From contig OU342821.1 of NCBI GenBank assembly GCA_910591455.2, forward strand, positions 17,931,787 through 17,995,786: a DNA stretch of 64,000 nt, given 5' to 3'. The notes beneath the pieces are model-generated. The model had not been told where the DNA came from, ran no database searches, and saw nothing but the letters and a program-made list of their open reading frames with translations. The translations under genes and the position numbers were made by a program. Source of the DNA: Pholis gunnellus (Eukaryota > Chordata > Actinopteri > Perciformes > Pholidae). This document shows, in pieces, positions 46,983-60,900 of this stretch; the first letter of the stretch is position 1; each line of letters begins with the position of its first letter.

Positions 46983-49900
46983 CTTTCCTCAAGTGCACTG
47001 GCTGTGCTGGGGCCACCCACCCTGCTGGTGAACCTGGCCAGTGGGGATTGGGTGCGTCACTCTGTAAAGAGATGGGGATGATCCTTGATCCCGAGCAGCT
47101 GATCCCCGGCTCCTCACGCACCGACAGGTTTATCCAGCCTCCATGAGGTCACCGAGAGCGGCAGCGGAGTGAGAAGTTGCGAGATCAATGCAGCCGGTTG
47201 CCCCAGCCCTCTTTATTTTATTTACTGAGCAGGCAGAGGAAGTCATAGCAGGAAATGAAAAAGAAGATTTCCTGTTTACGTCGTGAATGAGGAGACGCAG
47301 GCTCTTTATCTGCGTTGTGGTTTTGCAAACACAAACACAAGACGTTTGGTCTCCGTTTTGCTTTCTGCCACCTGAGTTTTTAACTTTGATATTAAGTCAT
47401 TTAGACTCCACTGACGAATGCTGATGAGCAGCAGATTTAAGTTTCTTCCCCTCAAAGCTCCCGACATCGCCTCCTTCTTTCTCCTACATTTCGTTCCACT
47501 TAACACACCCGGTGTGTTGGATTCAGCTCTCAATTCAAAATAGTAATCTTCTCCTGCATCCTGTGTGTCTGCGCGCCACCTGTGGTATGTTTCTCATCAT
47601 GAGGGTCTGCCTGTCTGAGGCCTCGGCGTGGAGTGATTAACGTGGCTCCGTGGGCTAAAGCTCGCAGTAAACCTGCAACATGAGCTTCCTTTTTGCTCTC
47701 CTGTGTGGCCAACGGTTTTCACTGTGTTACATGACCCCTCCTCCGTGCTCGCACGCACACACACGCACACACACACACCACCGCCGACTACCTGTTGCAG
47801 ATGTAAATGCTGCACCGAGCTGTGTTCCTGGAAAGATCCCGTGTATGTGAAGAACAAATTAGAGTAGCTCCAGCAGTTTGTTTTTATAGTTATTAATGTC
47901 TGTTTACTGACTACATTCTTAATTATAAGGCTGTATTAAGATAACTGGTTAAAGGAACAGTTGATCCCAAATGCATATTTTTCCTCCTACCTATAGCACT
48001 ATTTTTTTCCATTCCAGATTGTTTTGGAGAGATATCGTAGAGACCTTGTTGTGAGCAGTTTTGGGTATCGTTGAAAGAAAATAGTTCCTACATGAAGCTG
48101 CTCACAACAAGATCTGTGAATTATCTTGAGTAACCAGGTGATTATTCCTGAAAAGAGACATTGCTGTTGAGTTTTTTTAATTGAGTTTTTAAAAGTTGTA
48201 TTTTGTCCTTTTGAGCACCACAAGCTGACATGTTGTACAGAAGGCAGACTTCTCTACGGGCGACATCTCCAAAACTAGGCAACTCGCACCAAAACTAGAT
48301 TTATAAACGGCCCTACATATAAAATGACAAATGTGTATTTTAGACTTTTAGTAGGAGTTCTTCACACAGAGTGACAAAAGTATCTCCCAGAAGCTGGTGG
48401 TATTTTCTGTGCGCTCTGTCCCGGGGGGGGGGGGGGGGGGGAGAAGAGCACAATCTGAACAGAACATGTGCAGAAATCTGAAGCTAAGCGATAGCGTTGG
48501 CGCTCTCTACGCGATGCCGTGTGGCAACTTGACCTCTTCTTTTTTTTTTTTTTTTGTAAGCAACAATGGGCCACAAAAGGAGGCTGCAGAGGCCAATCAC
48601 TACTAGCACAGCTTGTAAACTTGGCACAGAGGCCGCCCCTCCTCTTCATCACTTGTTTGATCTCGGGAGCTGGTGGATCAACATTACGTCTGCTATCAGC
48701 GTTCTGCTTGTGTCTCTCTCAAGGACAGATACCATATCCACAGGGGGAATCCAGAAGAGCTCGCGGTGCACTCGGAGGAACAAGTTGCATCCTTCCTGAC
48801 TTTGTTTATTTAGCGGCTGATGTACACTGCTCCCATTCTATCATCCCAGATGGGTTTTCCTCAGAGGAAACTGTTCACATGTTTATTGACATGCTTGATG
48901 CACATCTGACATTTTATTTTCTGTTGTTTAACAAAACTGTTTTCATAACGCAGTTGGTCAGATTAGCCACAGCAGATGAGTTCCTAATTTGCCGCTGACA
49001 CGCGTATGGAGTCCCTGAACGGTTTGAAGGAATAGATTGGCTCATTTGAGATGAGGCCTCAATGCGCAATGATAAATGGGCCTCCGTTGTTTAACTTTTT
49101 TGTAGTTGTTGCCCTCTGTAGCGGTTTTGGCAAAAGGTGTATCCTGAGGTTGGGGTTTGCTTAAACCACCTTTCATTACCTGGAAGAGTCCGCACTGTGC
49201 CCGACTGGAGGAGCCACCTTCCTTCCTTCCTTCCTTCCAGGAAGGTTTACGATTGATGGTCAAAGTCAAGTATCCTAAGAAGAGGTCTCTGGCCTCCCGT
49301 GTGCACCGTAAGGTCCGGTATGACTGGCACTATGCGGCGTAGTCTTACTGTGATAAAAGTGCCGTGCAGTTTTAAATTTACACATCAACTCACTGACGAA
49401 AAAAAAGAGGAAAAACGTGCACATCCTCCTCATGTTGTGTGCAGCATTGTGGGTAAATGGGAAGGTGATATTTTGTTCATATGTGATTACCACAGCGTCA
49501 CAAATGCTGATGCACTTTAAAGCTTGCCAGGTTAACTGACCATGAAGCCGTGTTATTCATTGATTCAAAACATCCAAAATATAAAAAATGACTTGAGTGC
49601 AGTGATGTTGATGTTGCTCTCACTGTAACGTGGGGTCTCTTTGTTTCCACATTTAAAGGTTGATGGGTGCAAAACAAGAGAGAAATGGCTCGTCAGGATT
49701 GTGTTTCACGCAAACCCAAATTTGACTCTTGGCCATAAAAGGCCTGAGGGTTGAAAATAAAGCTGCATGAACAGTTTTTAAAATGAATACATATTTGGTT
49801 ATCATTGTCTTTAAGTGTATTTCAGTGTTTCGATGATGCTGAAGAACGAATTGTGGCAGAATGTTTAGTTTGACTTGTGTATTTACATGCCGTCCTGAGT

Positions 49901-52900
49901 GGTGATCCATATAGAATAACGTTTCTTTTGTTTGCCTTGTAGAGTGGAGGACGAGGCCGTCTTGGACCGCGGAGCTTCCTTTGTCAAACATGTCTGCGAT
50001 GAAGGGGAAGTGGAAGGTAAGATCAGTGATGAATATCTAGCTGTCAGACAGGTCGTCCGTGTCTTTCCACACATACTGTGTACAGAACTGTGCAGGCGAA
50101 AAACTGTAGTTGTCCCCGTTGTACCGGCACAGAATACGACATTTTAAGATGAAAAACGTCCACTTTCGCTTGACATTCCTGAACAGGAAGATGTTTCCTC
50201 AAGTGCTCTGATCCCGTCCAGCGCTGGCTGTCGGCTGAAGCCACATGAGAATTTATGAGACGCCCACGGGCATTTACTCAGACGTTGACTTAAGGGTGCA
50301 CACAAAGAGAACCACGTCATGGTTTTTTTTTGGCACCATGTCAAGCCGTTTTGTGTTCGTGCAGTTGTAGTTGCAAGATCCTGTCGCTTCCTCTGCATGG
50401 GAATGTGGCGGAAGTGCGTTGTTTAGTGTGCGCCTCAGGTGGTCTTTTGGCTTCTGCGAGGAAAGCAAGACCGACCACGTGATGCTGGGGAAAGATGTCA
50501 TTAAAACACGACTAGACGCATTTTTATGGAATGCACGGTTGACTTGTCAGTTTATCTGTAACAGTTGTCTCTTTCCCTCTCTGGATGTTTCTCTGATTAC
50601 TTCCGGGAGGAACAAGGTCATCATTTCCTGTATGAGCTGCTGTGTAGGAAGTAGTTGGCATTTATTTGATTTCACAATTTGACTGTATCTCTTCCTGATT
50701 GAGAAATGAGCAACAACCCTCAGCACAAGCCCCAAAAAAAATAAAGCGTCAGAGTAGCCTTGTGATAAGAAAACATTTCACACCACTGTGATTTCCTTGT
50801 GATTGTGAGTGTAATCTGACCTGCATTCCCTCTCTATTGTGGCAGGTCACCACACTGTGTACATTGGCGTGCATGTCCCCAAGAGCTACCACCGGAGGAG
50901 ACGCCACAGACGCAAGTCCAGCCACAAGGAGAAGCGGGAACGAGCTGAGCAAGGATACAAGTCGGACGGCGACTACACAGACGAGTCCACTGCAAACATC
51001 CTCAAACCGCTCAGTGAGTTCTGATGAAAGTAATCCCCAGTGTGCAGATTATAAGCCACATTTAGTAATGGTCATAACCCTCTCGAGGTGTTGGGTGCGG
51101 TCCAGCAGCACTCTGCAGATGCCAGCTGGGTTAAAGGAGGTTGGTCAGGGTGGCCGTCAAGAAAGCAAAAAAGAGAAAGAAGAAACGTCTTCAACAGAAT
51201 TAGTAGAACGCGGGACTGATGACACGTCGAGTACTAATCTGAAAATGACACAGGGTCGGTTTAAATGCCGATTAACACTGTCCTTTGTGGGATTTGGAAG
51301 AGGGGATTCTCCGAAGATAAAAACAAATCAGGTCTATGAGGAACAAAGAAGTAGAAGAATAAAAAAAATTCCAATGTTGCACAAGCTTGATTGCAAGTGA
51401 TCCTAATACAACCACATTAATAGGTGGAACAAGTAGGGATCGCATTATCAAATAACGGTGAACTGAACTGGTGAAATGTCCCAAAAGCATTAAATGAATG
51501 CTAAATGGACATTTATTTTTGTCGTCGGTCTCAGGAGTCTTCCTTCTGCTGTAGGACAACACACCGGATGTCTCTCCTTGCATACAGGCTTAAGATACAA
51601 CCATTAATCCCAAGATCGCTTTCTAGAACAGGAGGAATTATAATCTCCAACGGGTCTTTGGATAGAAGGAGATGTTTTATTTCTATATAAACATGGTTAC
51701 AGAGATGGGAAAGCATTGAACTTTCAGCAAATGAGCCATATAATTGTACGGGGATCTCCGTTTTATCTGTAAGCCTCGATGAATGCTCCGTGCCGCCACA
51801 CAGACCTTATGGGTGGGTAATTAAATAAGTCGGCAACATTTACAATCAGGTTAAAAGCCTTTTGCAAGACGTACAATTATCACAACGCTGCAATTCACCT
51901 TCAAATGGCCCAGCCTGGAAACTGGCATTGTGGGAGAGTGTTTGCTCTCTGCTTTACTGCGGGTGGAGGTAACCATTAAGGTCTCTAGAAGTGTTCTTGA
52001 GATGGAGGGGAAAGGCAGGGATTTGCGGGGGCATGTGCGGACGACGACGGCGGCAGAAGCACATACCTGAACGAAGGTGTACAAATGCGAATCAAGAGTT
52101 TGCGCTGGTAATTATAATGATAAAGGCCTGTCACGAGAACTCATTTTGTTGGACTTGACGTGCAAGTACACCCTTTTTAAAATGAGAAATTCACTTTTTA
52201 ATTCTTAAGTGAGTTCAGACATTGGATTTTGAATGTTGAAAAAGGCTTAAAATATCTTAAATAAATAAAACCTACATAAATAAAATAGACTCCCTGACTT
52301 GTACAAAAATGATTGCGATCATGTCCATATGTTGTATGATAAATCCATATATTAGTTATTGTGACAGACCTCATCTGAAATGGATAAAATATGGTAAAGT
52401 GGCATCACAACCACAGCAGATGCTTCACACGTGGTGTTCAAAGACACCATAAGGAAGCTTTTTAGCTTTTCTAGCAACTTGTGCGGACAAGCTCCCGGTT
52501 ATGCAACAGGCTCTTTCTGTGGAAGCGCAGAAAATAATCCCTACGGTGACTTTTTGCAGTTTTTAGAGAAGGGGGAACTGGTACAGCAGCGGATAACACG
52601 AGTGCACAGAAATGCATGCCGAAATAGTTTTTTGGGCGAACCGAGGACAAGTGGCTGAGTGGAAGAGACGCAGAGAAAGAATCTCTTGTGTGCAATTGCT
52701 TGGCTGCAGCAGTTGTGGGAGAAAAACGACCCTCGGGGAGAACTGGTTGCTTAGATGTATTTAGGAGATGAGGCTTTACATTCGTCATCGGGGCTGTCAT
52801 GAGGAATTTGCACCGGTTTCTGTTTTCTTATACAGCAGCTGTTACAGTCTGGTGTTGTGACACGATTGTTCAACTCAGCATTTATTCAGTTGCACGTATA

Positions 52901-53665
52901 GGTCTTGTGTTTTTTTTTTTTTTTTCTTCTCACAAACAGGATGCAGAGGCCTCAGCATGGAACCGTTTAGCGTGCACCTCGAATGTGTTCACCCACCGAC
53001 GCTCTCGATCACGCCGGCGCCCCGTTCACAGACTCAACTTCGCACAGCAGGCGAGCACTCGAGTAATCCTCTCGCGCTGCCAGCTGCTCTGTCGCTGTAA
53101 TCCTCCGTCGTTACACCTCGCGGAGGAGCCATGATATGACAAGAGTGTTGCTCACATTAATCTCAGTCTAGAATGTCGTAGCCCGATCTGATTACTTCCG
53201 TGAGTCGTGCGAAAACCACTGCAATGGAATGGTGCTTTTCCAATTATTACAAATATCTTCATATAAGGTGACGGAGAACCAGTCAGACCGGTAGACAGTT
53301 CAGAACCACTTCACAACTATTCGCAGCTTAATTTAAGGGTTACGAGTTTACGTCGTAAAAGTCAGAACAGCAGTGGTAAGAATTTTGTGCTGACGTAAAT
53401 GTCAGCAGCAGTCACCGTTACAGATCTAGCCTGTTCCTTTTTAAAAGACCATTTCCTAAATGTATGTGGTCTTAAATGAATGACCGCAGTCTACCCTGTA
53501 GCATTTCATATTTGTGTATGGTTCAAACATGGCAGCTTTCATTATAAATGCGACCGGTGTTGATGGTTCATCCATAGAATCAGACTGGCAGGCGGAGACA
53601 GAAGTGGAACCAAACACAGACGCGGGTTTTGAACTGAGCCGAGGTTCACTATAAGTGCCCCCTTA

Positions 53666-53699
<34 letters not shown>

Positions 53700-56600
53700 T
53701 GACTCCGGCTTCTTTCTCATCCAACTGTATCTCTGCAGAAGATCTGAAGTGTAAACAGTCGTGTATGGTTGAGTGAGAGGGCAGACTGTGCTGTATGATG
53801 AGGCTCGAGCCACCGTTGTGATAAACATTTTTTCTCCTGTAGAGTCAACCCCATACACACTGCTGGACGCTGCATACGGAGCCCTCCGCTTGTTGGATTT
53901 GTTTCCTGCTGTTTGGCCCTCCATCTAAATCCCCATAATCCTGTTGACTCTGGCAAAAGCCCGTGGAGCTGTCCACTTAAAGGTTGTGTGTAACCGCAAC
54001 AAAGGCTTGGTTTTCATTGATAACACCAGTTGTGAGACTTAAAGAGGTGAGCGGTGTTGTGTACACCGTGTGGCGTTGCTAAGTGTCTCGTCAAAAGGCC
54101 ACCGCTGTAAGTCGGCCAGATGGCAGAAAAGGCCCCGTGGCCATGTGGACGACTGAAAGATCTCTTGTGTTTTGTGTTTTGGGCTGTCGGTGGATGACGT
54201 CGGTGTGCTTCACACAATAACGCGGACGTACAAGATGAGGAGACGCCGTTTCCAGCGTTTCCAAGACATTGATCTTGACCTTCGTGTAGCTTAACGTTGG
54301 ACTTCCACGCTACAGTGCAGGAGTTTCCAACTGTACTATTTTAAAAACAACCATCCTAAGTTAAGCTTGGTAATGCTGGGCGAGGATTAAAAGGTTACAG
54401 GCACTGTTACGTTGTCGAGGTATCCACCTGTGGACTCCTGAATGGTGCCAGTAGTTAGAGAGAAAGCTGCATAAATAGCCTCTTGTGATTTACCACTTTA
54501 ACGTCTACTTTTTTATCACTTTATACAACTTTCAAGAAGAACAATACACAGTTCTTCCTACAATATACAACCCTTTATATACAGGATACACAGCATTGCA
54601 TAATTGAGACTTTATAGCGACCGCTTTGTGTCTAGAACGTCTGACGGGGAGGATACGCATTTACTGTAAATGATCAATCAAGTCAGGTTTTGTTTTGACA
54701 CATGTCTTAGCACACCTTCTCAGAAGGAAGTAAAAAGGAAAGTTCCTCCCTAGTGCGTGTGTGTTATCAAGTATTTCCTTCTTGCTTAAATTCCTGTGCT
54801 TTCTTTCCGGGTTAAAGTTGGTCAAGAGGTGCCTGTCATGCTCTGTAGAGAGGCTGTTTAGAAATAAAACATTTGTATTAACTTCTCTACAGACATGCAT
54901 GCACTTCCTTTTAAAACTTTACATCCCTGTTTGCTCAAAACACACCTTCTTCTTTTTATTTACAGACTCATGACTCAGATCATTTAATCAAATAGTGAAT
55001 ATATTTAGATTTCAGCAGAACATGGTTTCCATGGACCTTGGTTTTCCCAACGAGTTGATCATTGTTGAAGATATAATTCCTTGGGACTACACAATTCATT
55101 GCTGTTAGTCTGCCAGTGAGCTATACTGGGCGAGTATTTGACTTCCAGGCACTTCTTTTCAGAGGACATTAAACTAAAGTGTGATGAGAACAATAGCAGC
55201 GTGAAGCTAAAATAAATCTTATCTGCTCAGTTTTAGTTTGTGTTCATCTTTTGTTTGATTCCGGCAGATATGTTTCTGAGCAAATCGATCATCAGGGAGT
55301 GACTTCATCAACAACAGTTTAAAGATGTTATTATTTGTATCTGACTATGGCACAGCCACTTTTTGAAGGTGCTTGATACTTGCTACATCATTTGTAATCA
55401 TGCCTTGAGGGGCTGGATTCTGTGGCCATAGTTTGCGTTTCTTGGACATAAAAAAAAAAGTCAGGACGGACCTGTTTGCTGGTTCCTAACTTGCCTCCTC
55501 CTCCCCCGCAGTTTCTCCAGCCGAGAGGATCAGGTTCATCCTGGGAGAGGAGGACGATGGTCCCCCGCCGCCTCAGCTCTTCACCGAGCTGGACGAACTA
55601 CTGGCCGTGGACGGGCAGGAGATGGAGTGGAAGGAGACGGCCAGGTGAGCCGCTGAGTCGAAATGTCTTCTAAGCCATTCCGTGGCTCCTGTCAACCCCC
55701 CAGAATTTACAGCCATGGGCAGTGTAGTCACAAATATCCTGCTTCACAATCGCTTATGAATAATCGTGTTTTGTATGTGTAGGGAAATAGGCTGAACTCC
55801 AGTGAACTCCCAGTCTGCTGTTATCTGAATGAGATCTGTAGTACCTGCCCCTGTGAGAGCAGGAAGAGGCAGAAACTCCCACATGGCCAGAACAAGAAGT
55901 AATGTTACAGTTGGCTCTGGAGCTCATGACATTTTGGCATCGAAAAGTGGATACTGTTACTTGTTTCCCTTTAACATAGTCCTGTGAAGTCACTTTTCTT
56001 GAAAGTGATTGAGGAAGAAAAAGGTTTTGGATCTGAAGAATACACAGAAATGCTGCAGAAAGGCTCACAAAGCCCCAATCGTGCAATATTTTTGGGAAGG
56101 GAAAGCAGGGAGTTGCCTGAAAGGGGAAGATAAATGAAGTCCTTTGGGTCGACGGTGTCTCCGTGGCCGGGCTCCTTTCCTAGTAAGACGGCTGGTTTAA
56201 AGCGTGTGGACCAAAGCCAGAGGGACACTCTATCCCCAGAGGAAACCCCATCCTCAGGCCTCAGGAGAATGGCTCTTTTGTAGTGCTGACATGCGAGGTA
56301 TCATTATTAAAAAGAATCTTTGTCCTTAGTCCTACCTTCGAGGCGAAGCTCATTTAAAGTCTCACATTTAAGTCATGTGGGGTACAAACGCCTGTCGCCG
56401 TCCCAGCATGCCATGTATTTTCTCAAGTCTAGTGATTTTATTTTGTATTTCTACGCTTTGCTGCGTCTCCTATTCTTGTGTGACCGATTCAAAACACCAC
56501 GGGGTTGTTTAGTAAAGAAAAGAGAGCCCATCTTGTCTCCTATTTTTATGTCAACCGTACTAGTTCATAAACAAAGTCGCAGTTGTGTACTTTTTTTATT

Positions 56601-57943
56601 TATTTATGATGTGCAGTGACCTTTACTTTCAGTTTGTGTATAATGGGTTGTATTAGAACACCTGGCGAGGTCGAACACTACTGTGAATACATCTCAACAC
56701 TTGTCTTCTGTCCTCCACTGTTCAGATGGATCAAGTTTGAGGAGAAGGTGGAGGAGGGCGGAGAGCGCTGGAGTAAGCCCCATGTGGCCACGCTGTCCTT
56801 GCACAGCTTGATGGAGCTCAAAACGTGCATCGAGAAGGGCACCATCATGCTGGACCTGGAGGCCTCCACGCTGCCGCAGGTTGTCGGTAAGTGAGGCACA
56901 CTTAAATAAAAATAAATCATGTATGTTGAAGAATCTGAGCGTGACCTCATGTTGATCCTCAACATGTCCACTCTAACAGAGCTGATCACCGAGGCGGGTC
57001 AGTTGAAGGCGGATCTGAAGGAGAAGGTCACGTACACGCTGCTGAGGAAGCATCGCCACCAGACCAAGAAGTCCAACCTGCGCTCCCTTGCTGACATCGG
57101 CAAGAGTGTTTCCAGTGCAAGTAGGCTGTTTAACCACCAGGAGAATGGTAATGCCCCCCCTGCCCTGTTGTCTTATCCCTCTTAACCCAATCAATTCCAC
57201 CTTTGTTCTCTTTCTCATTTGTGATGTGAAATCTTACACTAACTGCTGTTGTCGGTATTTATTTTCCTAATCTTTTCCTTCTTGTCTTTTCTCTGCTTTT
57301 CCTTCCCAACCTTGTTTTCCTTTCCTTTTTTTGTCCATCATCTTTGGGACTGTGCCGTCTCCGACTTCCTGCTTCTGGGGTAATATAGCACGCAACCCAG
57401 TTGAGCACCCTGTGCCTTGTTTAAACCTCCAGCACCCAGAGGGCCCATGTGAGGTCACTAGGAGCTCCAGCATGGGATACCTCTGTAAGTGAGGTCACGG
57501 CGCTCGTGCTGACAGCAACATGTAAAACTAGAGATCCCCAGCTGAGCTCTCCTTCAGTGCATGAAGCTGGATGTGTCTTTATTCAGGGCGACAAACTTCA
57601 GCAGATCAGTGTAGAGACTCACGGAGATGGAATAGCCCCACTCGTTGACTCACAATGTACTTAACTCAATATTTATTTAGCAAGAAAAAGCTAAAATGCC
57701 GTTGACTCTGTTCTCTTAACGTCGTCGGTAAGTGGACCGTATCACACGGAGTTCCAAAGTTTACATCCTCAGTCATTTGCCAATAGTTGCCTAAGCTCGT
57801 TGCTGCTGATGCGCAGAAGCAGGCGGCTCTGCTCTCCCTGGAGCGCCTGAATGAATGACCATCTGGCATTAGTCCTAAAGCTTAAGCTTCGCCGCATTTA
57901 GCTAGGTCCTGACTTTTCTGTCTCTCTTCATGTACTTTCCCTG

Positions 57944-57985
<42 letters not shown>

Positions 57986-60900
57986 CTGGGTCTCGTCTTC
58001 CTCCTCTTGCCAAAAATGTCTCCTGTGAAAAGCTGTGCAGTCTCACCCGGCCTCTTTCTTTTATTTGTTTTGATCCCCAAACGGTGTCTCACCTCTCTGC
58101 AGGTAGCCCCACTACTGCCCACAGAAACCTCACCTCCAACAGCCTGAGTGACTTCTCTGACAAACCAGAGAAGGATCAGGTAATCTGTTTGTGTCTCTTT
58201 TGTTTTGTATTGTTGTGCTGAGATGTGCAACTATTATGCAACAACAATACTTAAGGTCTCCATTCACAAAGCAGCACTATGCAGGGTCATGTGTTTGGGC
58301 TGTGTGGGTGTGTGTGTGTGTGTGTGTGGGTGTGTGTGCATGAGCTTGTGAGCCTCACATTCTGATAGATAAGACCGCTGGCTCTCTGTCTGCTCTGTGC
58401 AACAACAGCCCACTGTCTCCCCTCTTTGTGTCCTGTGAGTTTCTGTCGTCCACACATGCAGTTTCTCTCACTGCTGTGACTCATGACCGAGTAATGATTT
58501 GGCTGTGTGGTCTCTAGATACACTGCACATGGCCAGAAGGCCCAGTTGAACTCTTAACAGCTGGATTTACGCTCCAGCAACAGTGAGCATGTCCACATTT
58601 GCCACAACCCCACGGCTGCAGTTAATCATTTCCCTGCAACAGAGTTTTTCTTTCATCCTCAACCTATGTGTGTATGTTCTTTGTGTACTTTGCATGTCAG
58701 TTTTGTGTAACACTGTGTACAATTTCCTACACTGTTCATTATGTGGCATAAAGTCAAGCTGCCGCTCAGCACATAATTCTAGGAAAGGGCGGGCGTTACC
58801 TGTGCCAGTAAAATCACAACACCAGTATTCTTGCAATCGCTTTTTAATCGCTACAATTATTTAAAGTGCCACGTCCGTCTTTGATTGTACTGCATGTGAC
58901 AGATGGAGTGTTCGTGTGAACGATCTCCCTCTCATGTCCGTATCTTGCCACGAATAACCTGCGTTCTTTGTCACGATGCCCTCTTTTTTTCCTTTCTCTG
59001 CCCTGCTCTCTCTGTTGTCCAGCTGAAGAATAAGTTCATGAAAAAACTGCCCCGCGATGCCGAGGCGTCCAACGTGCTGATTGGAGAGGTAGACTTCCTG
59101 GAAACTCCCTTCGTGGCGTTTGTTCGTCTGCAGCATGCCGTCATGCTGGGGTCTCTGACCGAGGTCCCCGTGCCCACGAGGTAGAGCGCACGACAGCCGC
59201 ACATTTTTATTGCCGTCATGACCGAATAATCTTGACTTTCCCTAACGCCCCATTTTCTTGTTGCTTAGATTTCTCTTTGTCCTGCTGGGCCCCAAAGGTA
59301 AAGCCAAGTCCTATCATGAAATTGGAAGAGCCATGGCCACCCTGATGTCAGATGAGGTACTTTACTATGATGCAAATTGGATATTTCTCACTGTACTTGT
59401 ACTGTTAACATTCATTCTTTATACACTTTTTTTTAAAGTTGATTAGATCAGAACCTGTGGGGAACATGAATGTCTCCACCAAATTTCACGACGTCCAATA
59501 GTTTTCGACTCATTCACTCAAAACCACAAACTTCACGGCGGTGCCACCAGAATGTGCGCTGTCCTTACCAAATAAACCAATAAATAATTAGAGGAAAAGT
59601 ATGATTACTCCTCCTACAGTACTTTTCAAATCTCTCCACTCTCTGGATATTGCCGTATTAATCATCACAGCAGTTTGCCAGTCCTGTTGGCAGTGAACTA
59701 CTTCTATTGTTAAGCAGTGCGTTGAAGTTGTGGCAGACCCATTTTGTTTGGGTGTCTGCAGAATAAGCGCAATACAACCCATAGAATACAGACTTTTCCA
59801 AAAATGTGCTGAGCTCTGTCTGCTTCGTATCTCCTGACTTAACCCCTCCATGTTGTCAGGAATGTTAACAGACAACTCATGACGCTCTTAACCCTGAGAG
59901 CACCTTGCCCGCAAATTCCCACAGGCCTCCTCTCTTCCCAGCATATCTCACATGTCGACGCGGTAGAATAGGAAGTGTTTTTCCAGGATTTCCTCAAGTT
60001 AAACTTTACCCTCTCTCCCCCGTGACGGCGGTGTCACAAGCTTATCAGATGTTTGTGTTTTTGGAGTCGTCAGCCCTGTAGTTCTCTCTACCTCCCGGGG
60101 TGCACACGGACTATGACTAATTGTTTCTACTGTGAAAGAGTTCGTAGTGGCTGTCAATGTTATATTTGCATTTCAATGACATGCTGCACTCTGAAGAACA
60201 CGGCTTACTCTCTTTTGATTACTGGAACAGTGAGCCATCGTAGTCGCACATTTTGTATTTTTTTTTCTTCCTCTCAAGCTCCGTGTGAATAATTTAATGA
60301 CACTTTATGTTTTTTGGATTGGCTGATCGCTAACAGGTTGGTTGTGTTTGGTTGCTGACAGGTGTTCCATGATATTGCCTATAAAGCGAAGAACAGGCAG
60401 GACCTGCTGGCTGGTATCGAGGAGTTCCTGGACGAGGTCATCGTCCTGCCCCCCGGAGAGTGGGACCCGAACATCAGGATAGAGCCCCCCAAGTCTCTGC
60501 CCTCCTCAGACAAGAGGTCCGCTCTAATCCCCAAGACCTGATCCTAAATGAATGAAGTCCCTGCACATAAATCTATTACAAATCTATCTATTGCGTGATA
60601 TGAGGCCGTGAAAAAAACGTCCACACATCACCTCATTTGCTTTTACTTTGATCAAGGTTATATAAAAAATAATTATTGGAAGATGTGGAATGCAAGTGTA
60701 GGAGAGTCTGAAAGTCAGAGAATGGACTTATAATACAATTACAATTATTAACAAATGCAACAATATTTCCATAAGGTTTGCAAACCTTTCAGCTAACATT
60801 AGCCACCGTAAGCTACTTGTCATACCAGACCAAGTACAGCTGCAGCAGTAAGTGTAGCAAGCTTTTTATTCATGAGAAGGACATTTTTATTTCTACTTTC

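Larger units (their letters stand above)
45592..49942 (+). other. slc4a4: slc4a4 intron 1
   Basis: A 4.35 kb intron between GTAAGT at 45592 and TTGTAG before 49943. It contains a 14-C run (46256-46269), a GT tract (46951-46981), a fish repeat (47950-48300) and a 19-G run. I see no other gene; the open frames here match no family I know. Confidence 0.6.

Noticed and set aside
50837..51400. A 187-codon plus-strand frame overlapping slc4a4 exon 3
   Set aside because: It is out of frame with the conserved HHTVYIGVHVPKSY exon, runs into the intron and matches no known family.
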